From Tupaia tana (taxonomy: Eukaryota; Chordata; Mammalia; Scandentia; Tupaiidae): a DNA stretch of 64,000 nucleotides. A program made the translations under genes and the position numbers. Where the stretch lies: the NCBI GenBank assembly GCA_026018925.1, contig JAKSZU010000272.1:62001-126000 (forward strand), read 5' to 3'. Shown piece after piece: positions 35,601-50,699 of this stretch. How positions within the stretch are numbered: position 1 is the stretch's first letter; each line of letters starts with the position of its first letter. The notes under the pieces were generated by a model. That model did no database searches. It was given only the letters and a program-made list of their open reading frames with translations, and was not told where the DNA came from.

Positions 35601-38209
35601 AATTTCCCTCTTCTGATCAACACACAGGAACGCCCTCAGTTCATCCACAACACACCCCCACCTTTGGACCCTGGGCCAGGTTCTCCGACTGAGGACTGCC
35701 CCCAGTAGTTCCAGCCCCGGGACCCCCAGGTCAGAGCCCCCTCTTTCAGCCAGGTACATTATTTTTTCCTTTTTTTTTCCTTCTCTGTCCTGTTATCCAC
35801 ATCTTTCAATTGTAAATTTCTCTCTTCTGATCAACACACAGGAACGCCCTCAGTTCATCCACACCACACCCCCATCTTTCCACCCTGGGCCAGGATCTCT
35901 GAGGGAGGAGTGCCCCCAGTAGTTCCAGCCCCGGGACACCCAGGCCAGAGCCCCCTCTTTCAGCCAGGTACATTTTTTTTCCTTTTTTTTTCCTTCACTG
36001 TCCTGTTATCCACATCTTTCAATTGTAAATTTCTCTCTTCTTATCAACACACAGGAACGCCCTCAGTTCATCCACAACACACCCCCATCTTTGGACCCTG
36101 GGCCAGGATCTCCGACTGAGGACTGCCCCCAGTAGTTCCAGCCCCGGGACCCCCAGGTCAGAGCCCCCTCTTTCAGCCAGGTACATTCTTTTTCCTTTTT
36201 TTTTCCTTCTCTGTCCTGTTATCCACATCTTTCAATTGTAAATTTCTCTCTTCTGATCAACACACAGGAACGCCCTCAGTTCATCCACACCACAACCCAT
36301 CTTTCCACCCTGGGCCAGGATCTCTGAGGGAGGAGTGCCCCCAGTAGTTCCAGCCCCGGGACACCCAGGCCAGAGTCCCCTATTTCACCCAGGTACATTT
36401 TTTTTTCCTTTTTTTTTCCTCCTCTGTCCTGTTATCCACATCTTTCAATTGTAAATTTCTCTCTTCTGATCAACACACAGGAACGCCCTCAGTTCATCCA
36501 CACCACACCCCCATCTTTCCACCCTGGGCCAGGATCTCTGAGGGAGGAGTGCCCCCAGTAGTTCCAGCCCTGGGACCCCAAGGCCAGAGCCTCCTCTTTC
36601 ACCCAGGTACATTTATTTTCCTTTTTTTTTCCTCCTCTGTCCTGTTATCCACATCTTTCAATTGTTAATTTCTCTCTTCTGATCAACACACAGGAACACC
36701 CTCAGTTCATCCACAACACACACCCATCTTTGGACCCTGGGCCAGGATCTCCGACTGAGGACTGCCCCCAGTAGTTCCAGCCCCGGGACCCCCAGGTCAG
36801 AGACCCCTCTTTCAGCCAGGTACATTTTTTTTCCTTCTCTGTCCTGTTATCCACATCTTTCAATTGTAAATTTCTCTCTTCTGATCAACACACAGGAACG
36901 CCCTCAGTTTATCCACAACACACCCCCATCTTTCGACCACTGGGCCAGGATCTCCGAGGGAGGACTTCCCCCAGTAGTTCCAGCCCCAGGACTCCCAGGC
37001 CAGAGCCCCCTCTTTCAGCCAGGTACATTTTTTTTCCTTTTTTTTTCCTTCTCTGTCCTGTTATCCACATCTTTCAATTGTAAATTTCTCTCTTCTGATC
37101 AACACACAGGAATGCCCTCAGTTCATCCACACCACACCCCCATCTTTCCACCCTGGGCCAGGATCTCCGAGGGAGGAGTGCCCCCAGTAGTTCCAGCCCC
37201 GGGACCCCCAGGTCAGAGCCCCCTCTTTCAGCCAGGTACATTCTTTTTCCTTTTTTTTTCCTTCTCTGTCCTGTTATCCACATCTTTCAATTGTAAATTT
37301 CTCTCTTCTGATCAACACACAGGAACGCCCTCAGTTCATCCACACCACAACCCATCTTTCCACCCTGGTCCAGGATCTCTGAGGGAGGAGTGCCCCCAGT
37401 AGTTCCAGCCCCGGGACCCCCAGGCCAGAGCCCCCTCTTTCACCCAGGTACATTTTTTTTCCTTTTTTTTTCCTCCGCTGTCCTGTTATCCACATCTCTC
37501 AATTGTAAATTTCTCTCTTCTGATCAACACACAGGAATGCCCTCAGTTCATCAACACCACACCCCCATCTTTCCACCCTGGGCCAGGATCTCCGAGGGAG
37601 GAGTGCCCCCAGTAGTTCCAGCCCCGGGACCCCCAGGCCAGAGCCCCCTCTTTCACCCAGGTACATTTTTTTTTCCTTTTTTTTTCCTTCTCTGTCCTGT
37701 TATCCACATCTTTCAATTGTAAATTTCTCTCTTCTGATCAACACACAGGAAACGCCCTCAGTTCATCCACAACACACCCCCATCTTTGGACCCTGGGCCA
37801 GGATCTCCGACTGAGGACTGACCCCAGTAGTTCCAGCCCCGGGACCCCAGGTCAGAGCCCCCTCTTTCAGCAAGGTACATTTTTTTTCCTTTTTTTTTCC
37901 TTCTCTGTCCTGTTATCCACATCTTTCAATTGTAAATTTCTCTCTTCTGATCAACACACAGGAACGCCCTCAGTTCATCCACACCAAACCCCCATCTTTC
38001 CACCCTGGGCCAGGATCTCCGAGGGAGGAGTGCCCCCAGTAGTTCCAGCCCCGGGACCCCCAGGCCAGAGCCTCCTCTTTCACCCAGGTACATTTTTTTT
38101 CCTTTTTTTTTCCTCCTCTGTCCTGTTATCCACATCTTTCAATTGTAAATTTCTCTCTTCTGATCAACACACAGGAACGCCCTCAGTTCATCCACACCAC
38201 AACCCATCT

Positions 38210-41200
38210 TTCCACCCTGGGCCAGGATCTCTGAGGGAGGAGTGCCCCCAGTAGTTCCAGCCCCGGGACACCCAGGCCAGAGCCCCCTCTTTCTCCCAGG
38301 TACATTTTTTTTCCTTTTTTTTTCCTCCTCTGTCCTGTTATCCACATCTTTCAATTGTAAATTTCTCTCTTCTGATCAACACACAGGAACGCCCTCAGTT
38401 CATCCACACCACACCCCCATCTTTCCACCCTGGGCCATGATCTCTGAGGGAGGAGTGCCCCCAGTAGTTCCAGCCCCGGGACCCCAAGGCCAGAGCCTCC
38501 TCTTTCACCCAGGTACATTTTGTTTCCTTTTTTTTTCCTCCTCTGTCCTGTTATCCACATCTTTCAATTGTTAATTTCTCTCTTCTGATCAACACACAGG
38601 AACACCCTCAGTTCATCTACAACACACACCCATCTTTGGACCCTGGGCCAGGATCTCCGACTGAGGACTGCCCCCAGTAGTTCCAGCCCCGGGACCCCCA
38701 GGTCAGAGACCCCTCTTTCAGCCAGGTACATTTTTTTTCCTTCTCTGTCCTGTTATCCACATCTTTCAATTGTAAATTTCTCTCTTCTGATCAACACACA
38801 GGAACGCCCTCAGTTTATCCACAACACACCCCCATCTTTCGACCACTGGGCCAGGATCTCTGAGGGAGGACTGCCCCCAGTAGTTCCAGCCCCAGGACCC
38901 CCAGGCCAGAGCCCCCTCTTTCAGCCAGGTACATTTTTTTTCCTTTTTTTTTCCTTCTCTGTCCTGTTATCCACATCTTTCAATTGTAAATTTCTCTCTT
39001 CTGATCAACACACAGGAACGCCCTCAGTTCATCCACACCACACCCCCATCTTTCCACCCTGGGCCAGGATCTCCGAGGGAGGAGTGCCCCCAGTAGTTCC
39101 AGCCCCGGGACCCCCAGGTCAGAGCCCCCTCTTTCAGCCAGGTACATTCTTTTTCCTTTTTTTTTCCTTCTCTGTCCTGTTATCCACATCTTTCAATTGT
39201 AAATTTCTCTCTTCTGATCAACACACAGGAACGCCCTCAGTTCATCCACACCACAACCCATCTTTCCACCCTGGGCCAGGATCTCTGAGGGAGGAGTGCC
39301 CCCAGTAGTTCCAGCCCCGGGACCCCCAGGCCAGAGCCCCCTCTTTCACCCAGGTACATTTTTTTTCCTTTTTTTTTCCTCCGCTGTCCTGTTATCCACA
39401 TCTTTCAATTGTAAATTTCTCTCTTCTGATCAACACACAGGAACACCCTCAGTTCATCCACAACACACACCCATCTTTGGACCCTGGGCCAGGATCTCCG
39501 ACTGAGGACTGCCCCCAGTAGTTCCAGCCCCGGGACCCCCCAGGTCAGAGACCCCTCTTTCAGCCAGGTACATTTTTTTTCCTTCTCTGTCCTGTTATCC
39601 ACATCTTTCAATTGTAAATTTCTCTCTTCTGATCAACACACAGGAACGCCCTCAGTTTATCCACAACACACACCCATCTTTCGACCACTGGGCCAGGATC
39701 TCCGAGGGAGGACTGCCCCCAGTAGTTCCAGCCCCAGGACCCCCAGGCCAGAGCCCCCTCTTTCAGCTAGGTACATTTTTTTTCCTTTTTTTTTCCTTCT
39801 CTGTCCTGTTATCCACATCTTTCAATTGTAAATTTCTCTCTTCTGATCAACACACAGGAACGCCCTCAGTTCATCCACACCACACTCCCATCTTTCCACC
39901 CTGGGCCAGGATCTCCGAGGGAGGAGTGCCCCCAGTAGTTCCAGCCCCGGGACCCCCAGGCCAGAGCCTCCTCTTTCACCCAGGTACATTTTTTTTCCTT
40001 TTTTTTTCCTCCTCTGTCCTGTTATCCACATCTTTCAATTGTAAATTTCTCTCTTCTGATCAACACACAGGAACGCCCTCAGTTCATCAACAACACACAC
40101 CCATCTTTGGACCCTGGGCCAGGATCTCCGACTTAGGACTGCCCCTAGTAGTTCCAGCACCGGGACCCCCCAGGTCAGAGCCCCCTCTTTCAGCCAGGTA
40201 CATTTTTTTTCCTTTTTTTTTCCTTCTCTGTCCTGTTATCCACATCTTTCAATTGTAAATTTCTCTCTTCTGATAAACACACAGGAACGCCCTCAGTTCA
40301 TCCACAACACACCCCCATCTTTCGACCCCTGGGCCAGGATCTCCGAGGGAGGACTGCCCCCAGTAGTTCCAGCCCCAGGACCCCCAGGCCAGAGCCCCCT
40401 CTTTCAGCCAGGTACATTTTTTTTCGTTTTTTTTTCCTTCTCTGTCCTGTTATCCACATCTTTCAATTGTAAATTTCTCTCTTCTGATCAACACACAGGA
40501 ACGCCCTCAGTTCATCCACACCACACCCCCGTCTTTCCACCCTGGGCCAGGGTCTCCGAGGGAGGACTGCCCCAAGTAGTTCCAGCCCAAGGACCCCCAG
40601 GCCAGAGCCCCCTCTTTCAGCCAGGTACATTTTTTTTCCTTGTCTGTCCTGTTATCCACATCTTTCAGTTGTAAATTTCTCTCTTCTGATCAACACACAG
40701 GAATGCCCTCAGTTCATCAACACCACACCCCCATCTTTCCACCCTGGGCCAGGATCTCCGAGGGAGGAGTGCACCCAGTAATTCCAGCCCCGGGACCCCA
40801 AGGCCAGAGCCTCCTCTTTCACCCAGGTACATTTTTTTTTTCCTTTTTTTTTCCTCCTCTGTCCTGTTATCCACATCTTTCAATTGTAAATTTCTCTCTT
40901 CTGATCAACACACAGGAACGCCCTCAGTTCATCCACAACACACACCCATCTTTGGACCCTGGGCCAGGATCTCCGACTGAGGACTGCCCCCAGTAGTTCC
41001 AGCCCCGGGACCCCCAGGTCAGAGCCCCCTCTTTCAGCCAGGTACATTTTTTTTCCTTTTTTTTTCCTTCTCTGTCCTGTTATCCACATCTTTCAATTGT
41101 AAATTTCTCTCTTCTGATCAACACACAGGAACGCCCTCAGTTCATCCACACCACACCCCCATCTTTCCACCCTGGGCCAGGATCTCCGAGGGAGGACTGC

Positions 41201-41310
41201 CCCCAATAGTTCCAGCCCCGGTACCCCCAGGCCAGAGCCCCCTCTTTCACCCAGGTACATTTTTTTTCCTTTTTTTTTCCTTCTCTGTCCTGTTATCCAC
41301 ATCTTTCAAT
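38210..41310. repeat. 3.1-kb block repeated at +5.71 kb, copy 2
   Basis: The partner of 32500-35600. Part of it (38.4-39.2 kb) matches again at 41.3-42.1 kb with an offset of about 2955, and GGTACCCCC units recur near 41.22 and 43.33 kb, so this region is a mosaic of short copies. Confidence 0.7.
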
Positions 41311-44300
41311 TGTAAATTTCTCTCTTCTGATCAACACACAGGAACGCCCTCAGTTCATCCACACCACACCCCCATCTTTCCACCCTGGGCCATGATCTCT
41401 GAGGGAGGAGTGCCCCCAGTAGTTCCAGCCCCGGGACCCCAAGGCCAGAGCCTCCTCTTTCACCCAGGTACATTTTTTTTCCTTTTTTTTTCCTCCTCTG
41501 TCCTGTTATCCACATCTTTCAATTGTTAATTTCTCTCTTCTGATCAACACACAGGAACACCCTCAGTTCATCTACAACACACACCCATCTTTGGACCCTG
41601 GGCCAGGATCTCCGACTGAGGACTGCCCCCAGTAGTTCCAGCCCCGGGACCCCCAGGTCAGAGACCCCTCTTTCAGCCAGGTACATTTTTTTTTCCTTCT
41701 CTGTCCTGTTATCCACATCTTTCAATTGTAAATTTCTCTCTTCTGATCAACACACAGGAACGCCCTCAGTTTATCCACAACACACCCCCATCTTTCGACC
41801 ACTGGGCCAGGATCTCTGAGGGAGGACTGCCCCCAGTAGTTCCAGCCCCAGGACCCCCAGGCCAGAGCCCCCTCTTTCAGCCAGGTACATTTTTTTTCCT
41901 TTTTTTTTCCTTCTCTGTCCTGTTATCCACATCTTTCAATTGTAAATTTCTCTCTTCTGATCAACACACAGGAACGCCCTCAGTTCATCCACACCACACC
42001 CCCATCTTTCCACCCTGGGCCAGGATCTCCGAGGGAGGAGTGCCCCCAGTAGTTCCAGCCCCGGGACCCCAAGGCCAGAGCTTCCTCTTTCACCCAGGTA
42101 CATTTTTATTCCTTTTTTTTTCCTCCTCTGTCCTGTTATCCACATCTTTCAATTGTTAATTTCTCTCTTCTGATCAACACACAGGAACACCCTCAGTTCA
42201 TCCACAACACACACCCATCTTTGGACCTTGGGCCAGGATCTCCGACTGAGGACTGCCCCCAGTAGTTCCAGCCCCGGGACCCCCAGGTCAGAGACCCCTC
42301 TTTCAGCCAGGTACATTTTTTTTCCTTCTCTGTCCTGTTATCCACATCTTTCAATTGTAAATTTCTCTCTTCTGATCAACACACAGGAACGCCCTCAGTT
42401 TATCCACAACACACACCCATCTTTCGACCACTGGGCCAGGATCTCCGAGGGAGGACTGCCCCCAGTAGTTCCAGCCCCAGGACCCCCAGGCCAGAGCCCC
42501 CTCTTTCAGCTAGGTACATTTTTTTTCCTTTTTTTTTCCTTCTCTGTCCTGTTATCCACATCTTTCAATTGTAAATTTCTCTCTTCTGATCAACACACAG
42601 GAACGCCCTCAGTTCATCCACACCACACTCCCATCTTTCCACCCTGGGCCAGGATCTCCGAGGGAGGAGTGCCCCCAGTAGTTCCAGCCCCGGGACCCCC
42701 AGGCCAGAGCCTCCTCTTTCACCCAGGTACATTTTTTTTCCTTTTTTTTTCCTCCTCTGTCCTGTTATCCACATCTTTCAATTGTAAATTTCTCTCTTCT
42801 GGTCAACACACAGGAACGCCCTCAGTTCATCCACAACACACACCCATCTTTGGACCCTGGGCCAGGATCTCCGACTTAGGACTGCCCCTAGTAGTTCCAG
42901 CACCGGGACCCCCTGGTCAGAGCCCCCTCTTTCAGCCAGGTACATTTTTTTTTCCTTTTTTTTTCCTTCTCTGTCCTGTTATCCACATCTTTCAATTGTA
43001 AATTTCTCTCTTCTGATAAACACACAGGAACGCCCTCAGTTCATCCACAACACACCCCCATCTTTCGACCCCTGGGCCAGGATCTCCGAGGGAGGACTGC
43101 CCCCAGTAGTTCCAGCCCCAGGACCCCCAGGCCAGAGCCCCCTCTTTCAGCCAGGTACATTTTTTTTCGTTTTTTTTTCCTTCTCTGTCCTGTTATCCAC
43201 ATCTTTCAATTGTAAATTTCTCTCTTCTGATCAACACACAGGAACGCCCTCAGTTCATCCACACCACACCCCCGTCTTTCCACCCTGGGCCAGGGTCTCC
43301 GAGGGAGGACTGCCCCAAGTAGTTCCAGCCCCGGTACCCCCAGGCCAGAGCCCCCTCTTTCACCCAGGTACATTTTTTTTCCTTTTTTTTTCCTTCTCTG
43401 TCCTGTTATCCACATCTTTCAATTGTAAATTTCTCTCTTCTGATCAACACACAGGAACGCCCTCAGTTCATCCACAACACACCCCCACCTTTGGACCCTG
43501 GGCCAGGTTCTCCGACTGAGGACTGCCCCCAGTAGTTCCAGCCCCGGGACCCCCAGGTCAGAGCCCCCTCTTTCAGCCAGGTACATTTTTTTTTCCTTTT
43601 TTTTTCCTTCTCTGTCCTGTTATCCACATCTTTCAATTGTAAATTTCTCTCTTCTGATCAACACACAGGAACGCCCTCAGTTCATCCACACCACACCCCC
43701 ATCTTTCCACCCTGGGCCAGGATCTCTGAGGGAGGAGTGCCCCCAGTAGTTCCAGCCCCGGGACACCCAGGCCAGAGCCCCCTCTTTCAGCCAGGTACAT
43801 TTTTTTTCCTTTTTTTTTCCTTCTCTGTCCTGTTATCCACATCTTTCAATTGTAAATTTCTCTCTTCTTATCAACACACAGGAACGCCCTCAGTTCATCC
43901 ACAACACACCCCCATCTTTGGACCCTGGGCCAGGATCTCCGACTGAGGACTGCCCCCAGTAGTTCCAGCCCCGGGACCCCCCAGGTCAGAGACCCCTCTT
44001 TCAGCCAGGTACATTTTTTTTCCTTCTCTGTCCTGTTATCCACATCTTTCAATTGTAAATTTCTCTCTTCTGATCAACACACAGGAACGCCCTCAGTTTA
44101 TCCACAACACACCCCCATCTTTCGACCACTGGGCCAGGATCTCCGAGGGAGGACTGCCCCCAGTAGTTCCAGCCCCAGGACCCCCAGGCCAGAGCCCCCT
44201 CTTTCAGCCAGGTACATTTTTTTTCCTTTTTTTTTTCCTTCTCTGTCCTGTTATCCACATCTTTCAATTGTAAATTTCTCTCTTCTGATCAACACACAGG

Positions 44301-45329
44301 AACGCCCTCAGTTCATCCACACCACACCCCCATCTTTCCACCCTGGGACAGGATCTCCGAGGGAGGAGTGCCCCCAGTAGTTCCAGCCCCGGGACCCCCA
44401 GGCCAGAGCCTCCTCTTTCACCCAGGTACATTTTTTTTCCTTTTTTTTTCCTCCTCTGTCCTGTTATCCACATCTTTCAATTGTAAATTTCTCTCTTCTG
44501 ATCAACACACAGGAACGCCCTCAGTTCATCCACAACACACACCCATCTTTGGACCCTGGGCCAGGATCTCCGACTTAGGACTGCCCCTAGTAGTTCCAGC
44601 ACCGGGACCCCCAGGTCAGAGCCCCCTCTTTCAGCCAGGTACATTTTTTTTCCTTTTTTTTTCCTTCTCTGTCCTGTTATCCACATCTTTCAATTGTAAA
44701 TTTCTCTCTTCTGATTAACACACAGGAACGCCCTCAGTTCATCCACAACACACCCCCATCTTTCGACCCCTGGGCCAGGATCTCCGAGGGAGGAGTGCCC
44801 CCAGTAGTTCCAGCCCCAGGACCCCCAGGCCAGAGCCCCCTCTTTCAGCCAGGTACATTTTTTTTCCTTTTTTTTTCCTTCTCTGTCCTGTTATCCACAT
44901 CTTTCAATTGTAAATTTCTCTCTTCTGATCAACACACAGGAACGCCCTCAGTTCATCCACACCACACCCCCATCTTTCCACCCTGGGCCAGGATCTCCGA
45001 GGGAGGAGTGCCCCCAGTAGTTCCAGCCCCGGGACCCCCAGGCCAGAGCCCCCTCTTTCACCCAGGTACATTTTTTTTTCCTTTTTTTTTCCTTCTCTGT
45101 CCTGTTATCCACATCTTTCAATTGTAAATTTCTCTCTTCTGATCAACACACAGGAACGCCCTCAGTTCATCCACAACACACCCCATCTTTGGACCCTGGG
45201 CCAGGATCTCCGACTGAGGACTGCCCCCAGTAGTTCCAGCCCCGGGACCCCCCAGGTCAGAGCCCCCTCTTTCAGCCAGGTACATTTTTTTTCCTTTTTT
45301 TTTCCTTCTCTGTCCTGTTATCCACATCT

Positions 45330-47681
45330 TTCAATTGTAAATTTCTCTCTTCTGATCAACACACAGGAACGCCCTCAGTTCATCCACACCACACCCCCAT
45401 CTTTCCACCCTGGGCCAGGATCTCCGAGGGAGGAGTGCCCCCAATAGTTCCAGCCCCGGGACCCCCAGGCCAGAGCCCCCTCTTTCACCCAGGTACATTT
45501 TTTTTTCCTTTTTTTTTCCTTCTCTGTCCTGTTATCCACATCTTTCAATTGTAAATTTCTCTCTTCTGATCAACACACAGGAACGCCCTCAGTTCATCCA
45601 CAACACACCCCCATCTTTGGACCCTGGGCCAGGTTCTCCGACTGAGGACTGCCCCCAGTAGTTCCAGCCCCGGGACCCCCAGGTCAGAGCCCCCTCTTTC
45701 AGCCAGGTACATTTTTTTTCCTTCTCTGTCCTGTTATCCACATCTTTCAATTGTAAATTTCTCTCTTTTGATCAACACACAGGAACGCCCTCAGTACATC
45801 CACACCACACCCCCATCTTTGGACCCTGGGCCAGGATCTCCGAGGGAGGAGTGCCCCTATTAGTTCCAGCCCCGGGACCCCCAGGCCAGAGCCCCCTCTT
45901 TCACCCAGGTACATTTTTTTTCCTTTTTTTTTTCCTTCTCTGTCCTGTTATCCACATCTTTCAATTGTAAATTTCTCTCTTCTGATCAACACACAGGAAC
46001 GAACTCAGTTCATCCACAACACACCCCCATCTTTGGACCCTGGGCCAGGATCTCCGACTGAGGACTGCCCCCAGTAGTTCCAGCCCCGGGACCCCCAGGT
46101 CAGAGCCCCCTCTTTCAGCCAGGTACATTCTTTTTCCTTTTTTTTTCCTTCTCTGTCCTGTTATCCACATCTTTCAATTGTAAATTTCTCTCTTCTGATC
46201 AACACACAGGAACGCCCTCAGTTCATCCACACCACACCCCCCATCTTTCCACCCTGGGCCAGGATCTCCGAGGGAGGAGTGCCCCCAGTAGTTCCAGCCC
46301 CGGGACCCCCAGGCCAGAGCCCCCTCTTTCACCCAGGTACATTTTTTTTCCTTTTTTTTTCCTTCTCTGTCCTGTTATCCACATCTTTCAATTGTAAATT
46401 TCTCTCTTCTGATCAACACACAGGAACGCCCTCAGTTCATCCACAACACACCCCCATCTTTGGACCCTGGGCCAGGATCTCCGACTGAGGACTGACCCCA
46501 GTAGTTCCAGCCCCGGGACCCCCAGGTCAGAGCCCCCTCTTTCAGCCAGGTACATTTTTTTTCCTTTTTTTTTCCTTCTCTGTCCTGTTATCCACATCTT
46601 TCAATTGTAAATTTCTCTCTTCTGATCAACACACAGGAACGCCCTCAGTTCATCCACACCACACCCCCATCTTTCCACCCTGGGCCAGGATCTCCGAGGG
46701 AGGAGTGCCCCCAGTAGTTCCAGCCCCGGGACCCCCAGGCCAGAGCCTCCTCTTTCACCCAGGTACATTTTTTTTCCTTTTTTTTTCCTCCTCTGTCCTG
46801 TTATCCACATCTTTCAATTGTAAATTTCTCTCTTCTGATCAACACACAGGAACGCCCTCAGTTCATCCACAACACACACCCATCTTTGGACCCTGGGCCA
46901 GGATCTCCGACTGAGGACTGCCCCCAGTACTTCCAGCCCCGGGACTCCCAAGCCAGAGCCCCCCTCTTTCAGCCAGGTCCATTTTTTTTTCCTTTTTTTT
47001 TCCTTCTCTGTCCTGTTATCCACATCTTTCAATTGTAAATTTCTCTCTTCTGATCAACACACAGGAACGCCCTCAGTTCATCCACACCACACCCCCCATA
47101 TTTCCACACTGGGCCAGGATCTCCGAGGGAGGAGTGCCCCCAGTAGTTCAAGCCCCGGGACCCCCAGGCCAGATCCCCCTCTTTCACCAAGGTACAATTT
47201 TTTTCCTTTTTTTTTTCCTTCTCTGTCCTGTTATCCACATCTTTCAATTGTAAATTTCTCTCTTCTGATCAACACACAGGAACGCCCTCAGTTCATCCAC
47301 AACACACCCCCATCTTTGGACCCTGGGCCAGGATCTCCGACTGAGGACTGCCCCCAGTAGTTCCAGCCCCGGGAACCCCAGGTCAGAGCCCCCTCTTTCA
47401 GCCAGGTACATTTTTTTCCCTTTTTTTTTTCCTTCTCTGTCCTGTTATCCACATCTTTCAATTGTAAATTTCTCTCTTCTGATCAACACACAGGAACGCC
47501 CTCAGTTCATCCACAACACACCCCCATCTTTCGACCCCTGGGCCAGGATCTCCGAGGGAGGACTTCCCCAAGTAGTTCCAGCCCAAGGACCCCCAGGCCA
47601 GAGCCCCCTCTTTCAGCCAGCTACATTTTTTTTTCCTTTTTTTTTTCCTTCTCTGTCCTGTTATCCACATCTTTCAATTGT
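45330..47681. repeat. 2.3-kb block repeated at +17.88 kb, copy 2
   Basis: The partner of 27450-29795. It carries several private one-base C-run gains (near 46.23, 46.96 and 47.09 kb) and some private substitutions, so it has drifted more than other duplicate pairs. Confidence 0.75.
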
Positions 47682-47696
47682 AAATTTCTCTCTTCT
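47682..47696. other. Empty-site paralogue of the SINE insertion
   Basis: A single copy of the target word in a monomer pair matching both flanks of the SINE. Upstream is a class C unit with GAGGACTTCCCCAAG and CCCAAGGACC. Downstream is the unusual GTAACGCC unit start and a unit with CCCGCTTTC. The pre-insertion arrangement is therefore preserved here. Confidence 0.75.
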
Positions 47697-48999
47697 GATC
47701 AACACACAGTAACGCCCTCAGTTCATCCACACCACACCCCCATCTTTCCACCCTGGGCCAGGATCTCCGAGGGAGGAGTGCCCCCAGTAGTTCCAGCCCC
47801 GGGACCCCCAGGCCAGAGCCCCCCGCTTTCACCCAGGTACATTTTTTTTCCTTTTTTTTTCCTTCTCTGTCCTGTTATCCACATCTTTCTATTGTAAATT
47901 TCTCTCTTCTGATCAACACACAGGAACGCCCTCAGTTCATCCACAACACACCCCCATCTTTGGACCCTGGGCCAGGATCTCCGACTGAGGACTGCCCCCA
48001 GTAGTTCCAGCCCCGGGACCCCCTGGTCAGAGCCCCCTCTTTCAGCCAGGTACATTTTTGTTCCTTTTTTTTTCCTTCTCTGTCCTGTTATCCACATCTT
48101 TCAATTGTAAATTTCTCTCTTCTGATCAACACACAGGAACGCCCTCAGTTCATCCACACCACACCCCCCATCTTTCCACCCTGGTCCAGGATCTCCAATG
48201 GAGGAGTGCCCCCAATAGTTCCAGCCCCGGGACTCCCAGGCCAGAGCCCCCTCTTTCAGCCAGGTACATTTTTTGTCCTTTTTTTTTCCTTCTCTGTCCT
48301 GTTATCCACATCTTTCAATTGTAAATTTCTCTCTTCTGATCAACACACAGGAACGCCCTCAGTTCATCCACAACACACCCCCATCTTTGGACCCTGGGCC
48401 AGGATCTCCGACTGAGGACTGCCCCCAGTAGTTCCAGCCCCGGGACCCCCAGGTCAGAGCCCCCTCTTTCAGCCAGGTACATTTTTTTTCATTTTTTTTC
48501 CTTGACTCTCCTGTTATCCACATCTTTCAGTTGTAAATTTCTCTCTTCTGATCAACACACAGGAATGCCCTCAGTTCATCAACACCACACCCCCATCTTT
48601 CCACCCTGGGCCAGGATCTCCGAGGGAGGAGTGCCCACAGTAGTTCCAGCCCCGGGACCCCCAGGCCAGAGCCCCCTCTTTCACCCAGGTACATTTTTTT
48701 CCTTTTTTTTTCCTTCTCTGTCCTGTTATCCACATCTTTCAATTGTAAATTTCTCTCTTCTGATCAACACACAGGAACGCCCTCAGTTCATCCACAACAC
48801 ACCCCCATCTTTGGACCCTGGGCCAGGATCTCCGACTGAGGACTGACCCCAGTAGTTCCAGCCCCGGGACCCCCAGGTCAGAGCCCCCTCTTTCAGCCAG
48901 GTACATTTTTTTTTCCTTTTTTTTTCCTTCTCTGTCCTGTTATCCACATCTTTCAATTGTAAATTTCTCTCTTCTGATCAACACACAGGAACGCCCTCA

Positions 49000-50150
49000 G
49001 TTCATCCACACCACACCCCCATCTTTCCACCCTGGGCCAGGATCTCCGAGGGAGGAGTGCCCCCAGTAGTTCCAGCCCCGGGACCCCCAGGCCAGAGCCC
49101 CCTCTTTCACCCAGGTACATTTTTTTTCCTTTTTTTTTCCTTCTCTGTCCTGTTATCCACATCTTTCAATTGTAAATTTCTCTCTTCTGATCAACACACA
49201 GGAACGCCCTCAGTTCATCCACAACACACCCCCATTTTGGACCCTGGGCCAGGATCTCCGACTGAGGACTGACCCCAGTAGTTCCAGCCCCGGGACCCCC
49301 CAGGTCAGAGCCCCCTCTTTCAGCCAGTTACATTTTTTTTCCTTTTTTTTTCCTTCTCTGTCCTGTTATCCACATCTTTCAATTGTAAATTTCTCTCTTC
49401 TGATCAACACACAGGAACGCCCTCAGTTCATCCACACCACACCCCCATCTTTCCACCCTGGGCCAGGATCTCCGAGGGAGGAGTGCCCCCAGTAGTTCCA
49501 GCCCCGGGACCCCCAGGCCAGAGCCTCCTCTTTAACCCAGGTACATTTTTTTTCCTTTTTTTTTCCTCCTCTGTCCTGTTATCCACATCTTTCAATTGTA
49601 AATTTCTCTCTTCTGATCAACACACAGGAACGCCCTCAGTTCATCCACAACACACACCCATCTTTGGACCCTGGGCCAGGATCTCCGACTGAGGACTGCG
49701 CCCAGTAGTTCCAGCCCCGGGACTCCCAAGCCAGAGCCCCCTCTTTCAGCCAGGTACATTTTTTTTTCCTTTTTTTTTCCTTCTCTGTCCTGTTATCCAC
49801 CTCTTTCAATTGTAAATTTCTCTCTTCTGATCAACACACAGGAACGCCCTCAGTTCATCAACACCACACCCCCATCTTTCCACACTGGGCCAGGATCTCC
49901 GAGGGAGGAGTGCCCCCAGTAGTTCAAGCCCCGGGACCCCCAGGCCAGAGCCCCCTCTTTCACCCAGGTATATTTTTTTTTCCTTTTTTTTTTCCTTCTC
50001 TGTCCTGTTATCCACATCTTTCAATTGTAAATTTCTCTCTTCTGATCAACACACAGGAACGCCCTCAGTTCATCCACAACACACCCCCATCTTTAGACCC
50101 TGGGCCAGGATCTCCGACTGAGGACTGCCCCCAGTAGTTCCAGCCCCGGG
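49000..50150. repeat. 8-monomer tandem block, copy 1
   Basis: Matches 50.7-51.86 kb at an offset of 1706-1707, eight monomers. Shared rare marks include CCCATTTTGG, the AGTTACAT spacer, CTTTAACCCAG, CTGCGCCCAG, ATCCACCTC and AGGTATATT. Confidence 0.8.
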
Positions 50151-50699
50151 ACCCCCAGGGCAGAGCCCCCTCTTTCAGCCAGGTACATTTTTGTTCCTTT
50201 TTTTTTCCTTCTCTGTCCTGTTATCCACATCTTTCAATTGTAAATTTCTCTCTTCTGATCAACACACAGGAACGCCCTCAGTTCATCCACACCACACCCC
50301 CATCTTTCCACCCTGGGCCAGGATCTCCGAGGGAGGAGTACCCCCAGTAGTTCCAGCCCCGGGACCCCCAGGCCAGGGCCCCCTCTTTCACCCAGGTACA
50401 TTTTTTTTCCTTTTTTTTTCCTTCTCTGTCCTGTTATCCACATCTTTCAATTGTAAATTTCTCTCTTCTGATCAACACACAGGAACGCCCTCAGTTCATC
50501 CACAACACACCCCCATCTTTGGACCCTGGGCCAGGATCTCCGACTGAGGACTGACCCCAGTAGTTCCAGCCCCGGGACCCCCAGGTCAGAGCCCCCTCTT
50601 TCAGCCAGGTACATTTTTTTTCCTTTTTTTTTCCTTCTCTGTCCTGTTATCCACATCTTTCAATTGTAAATTTCTCTCTTCTGATCAACACACAGGAAC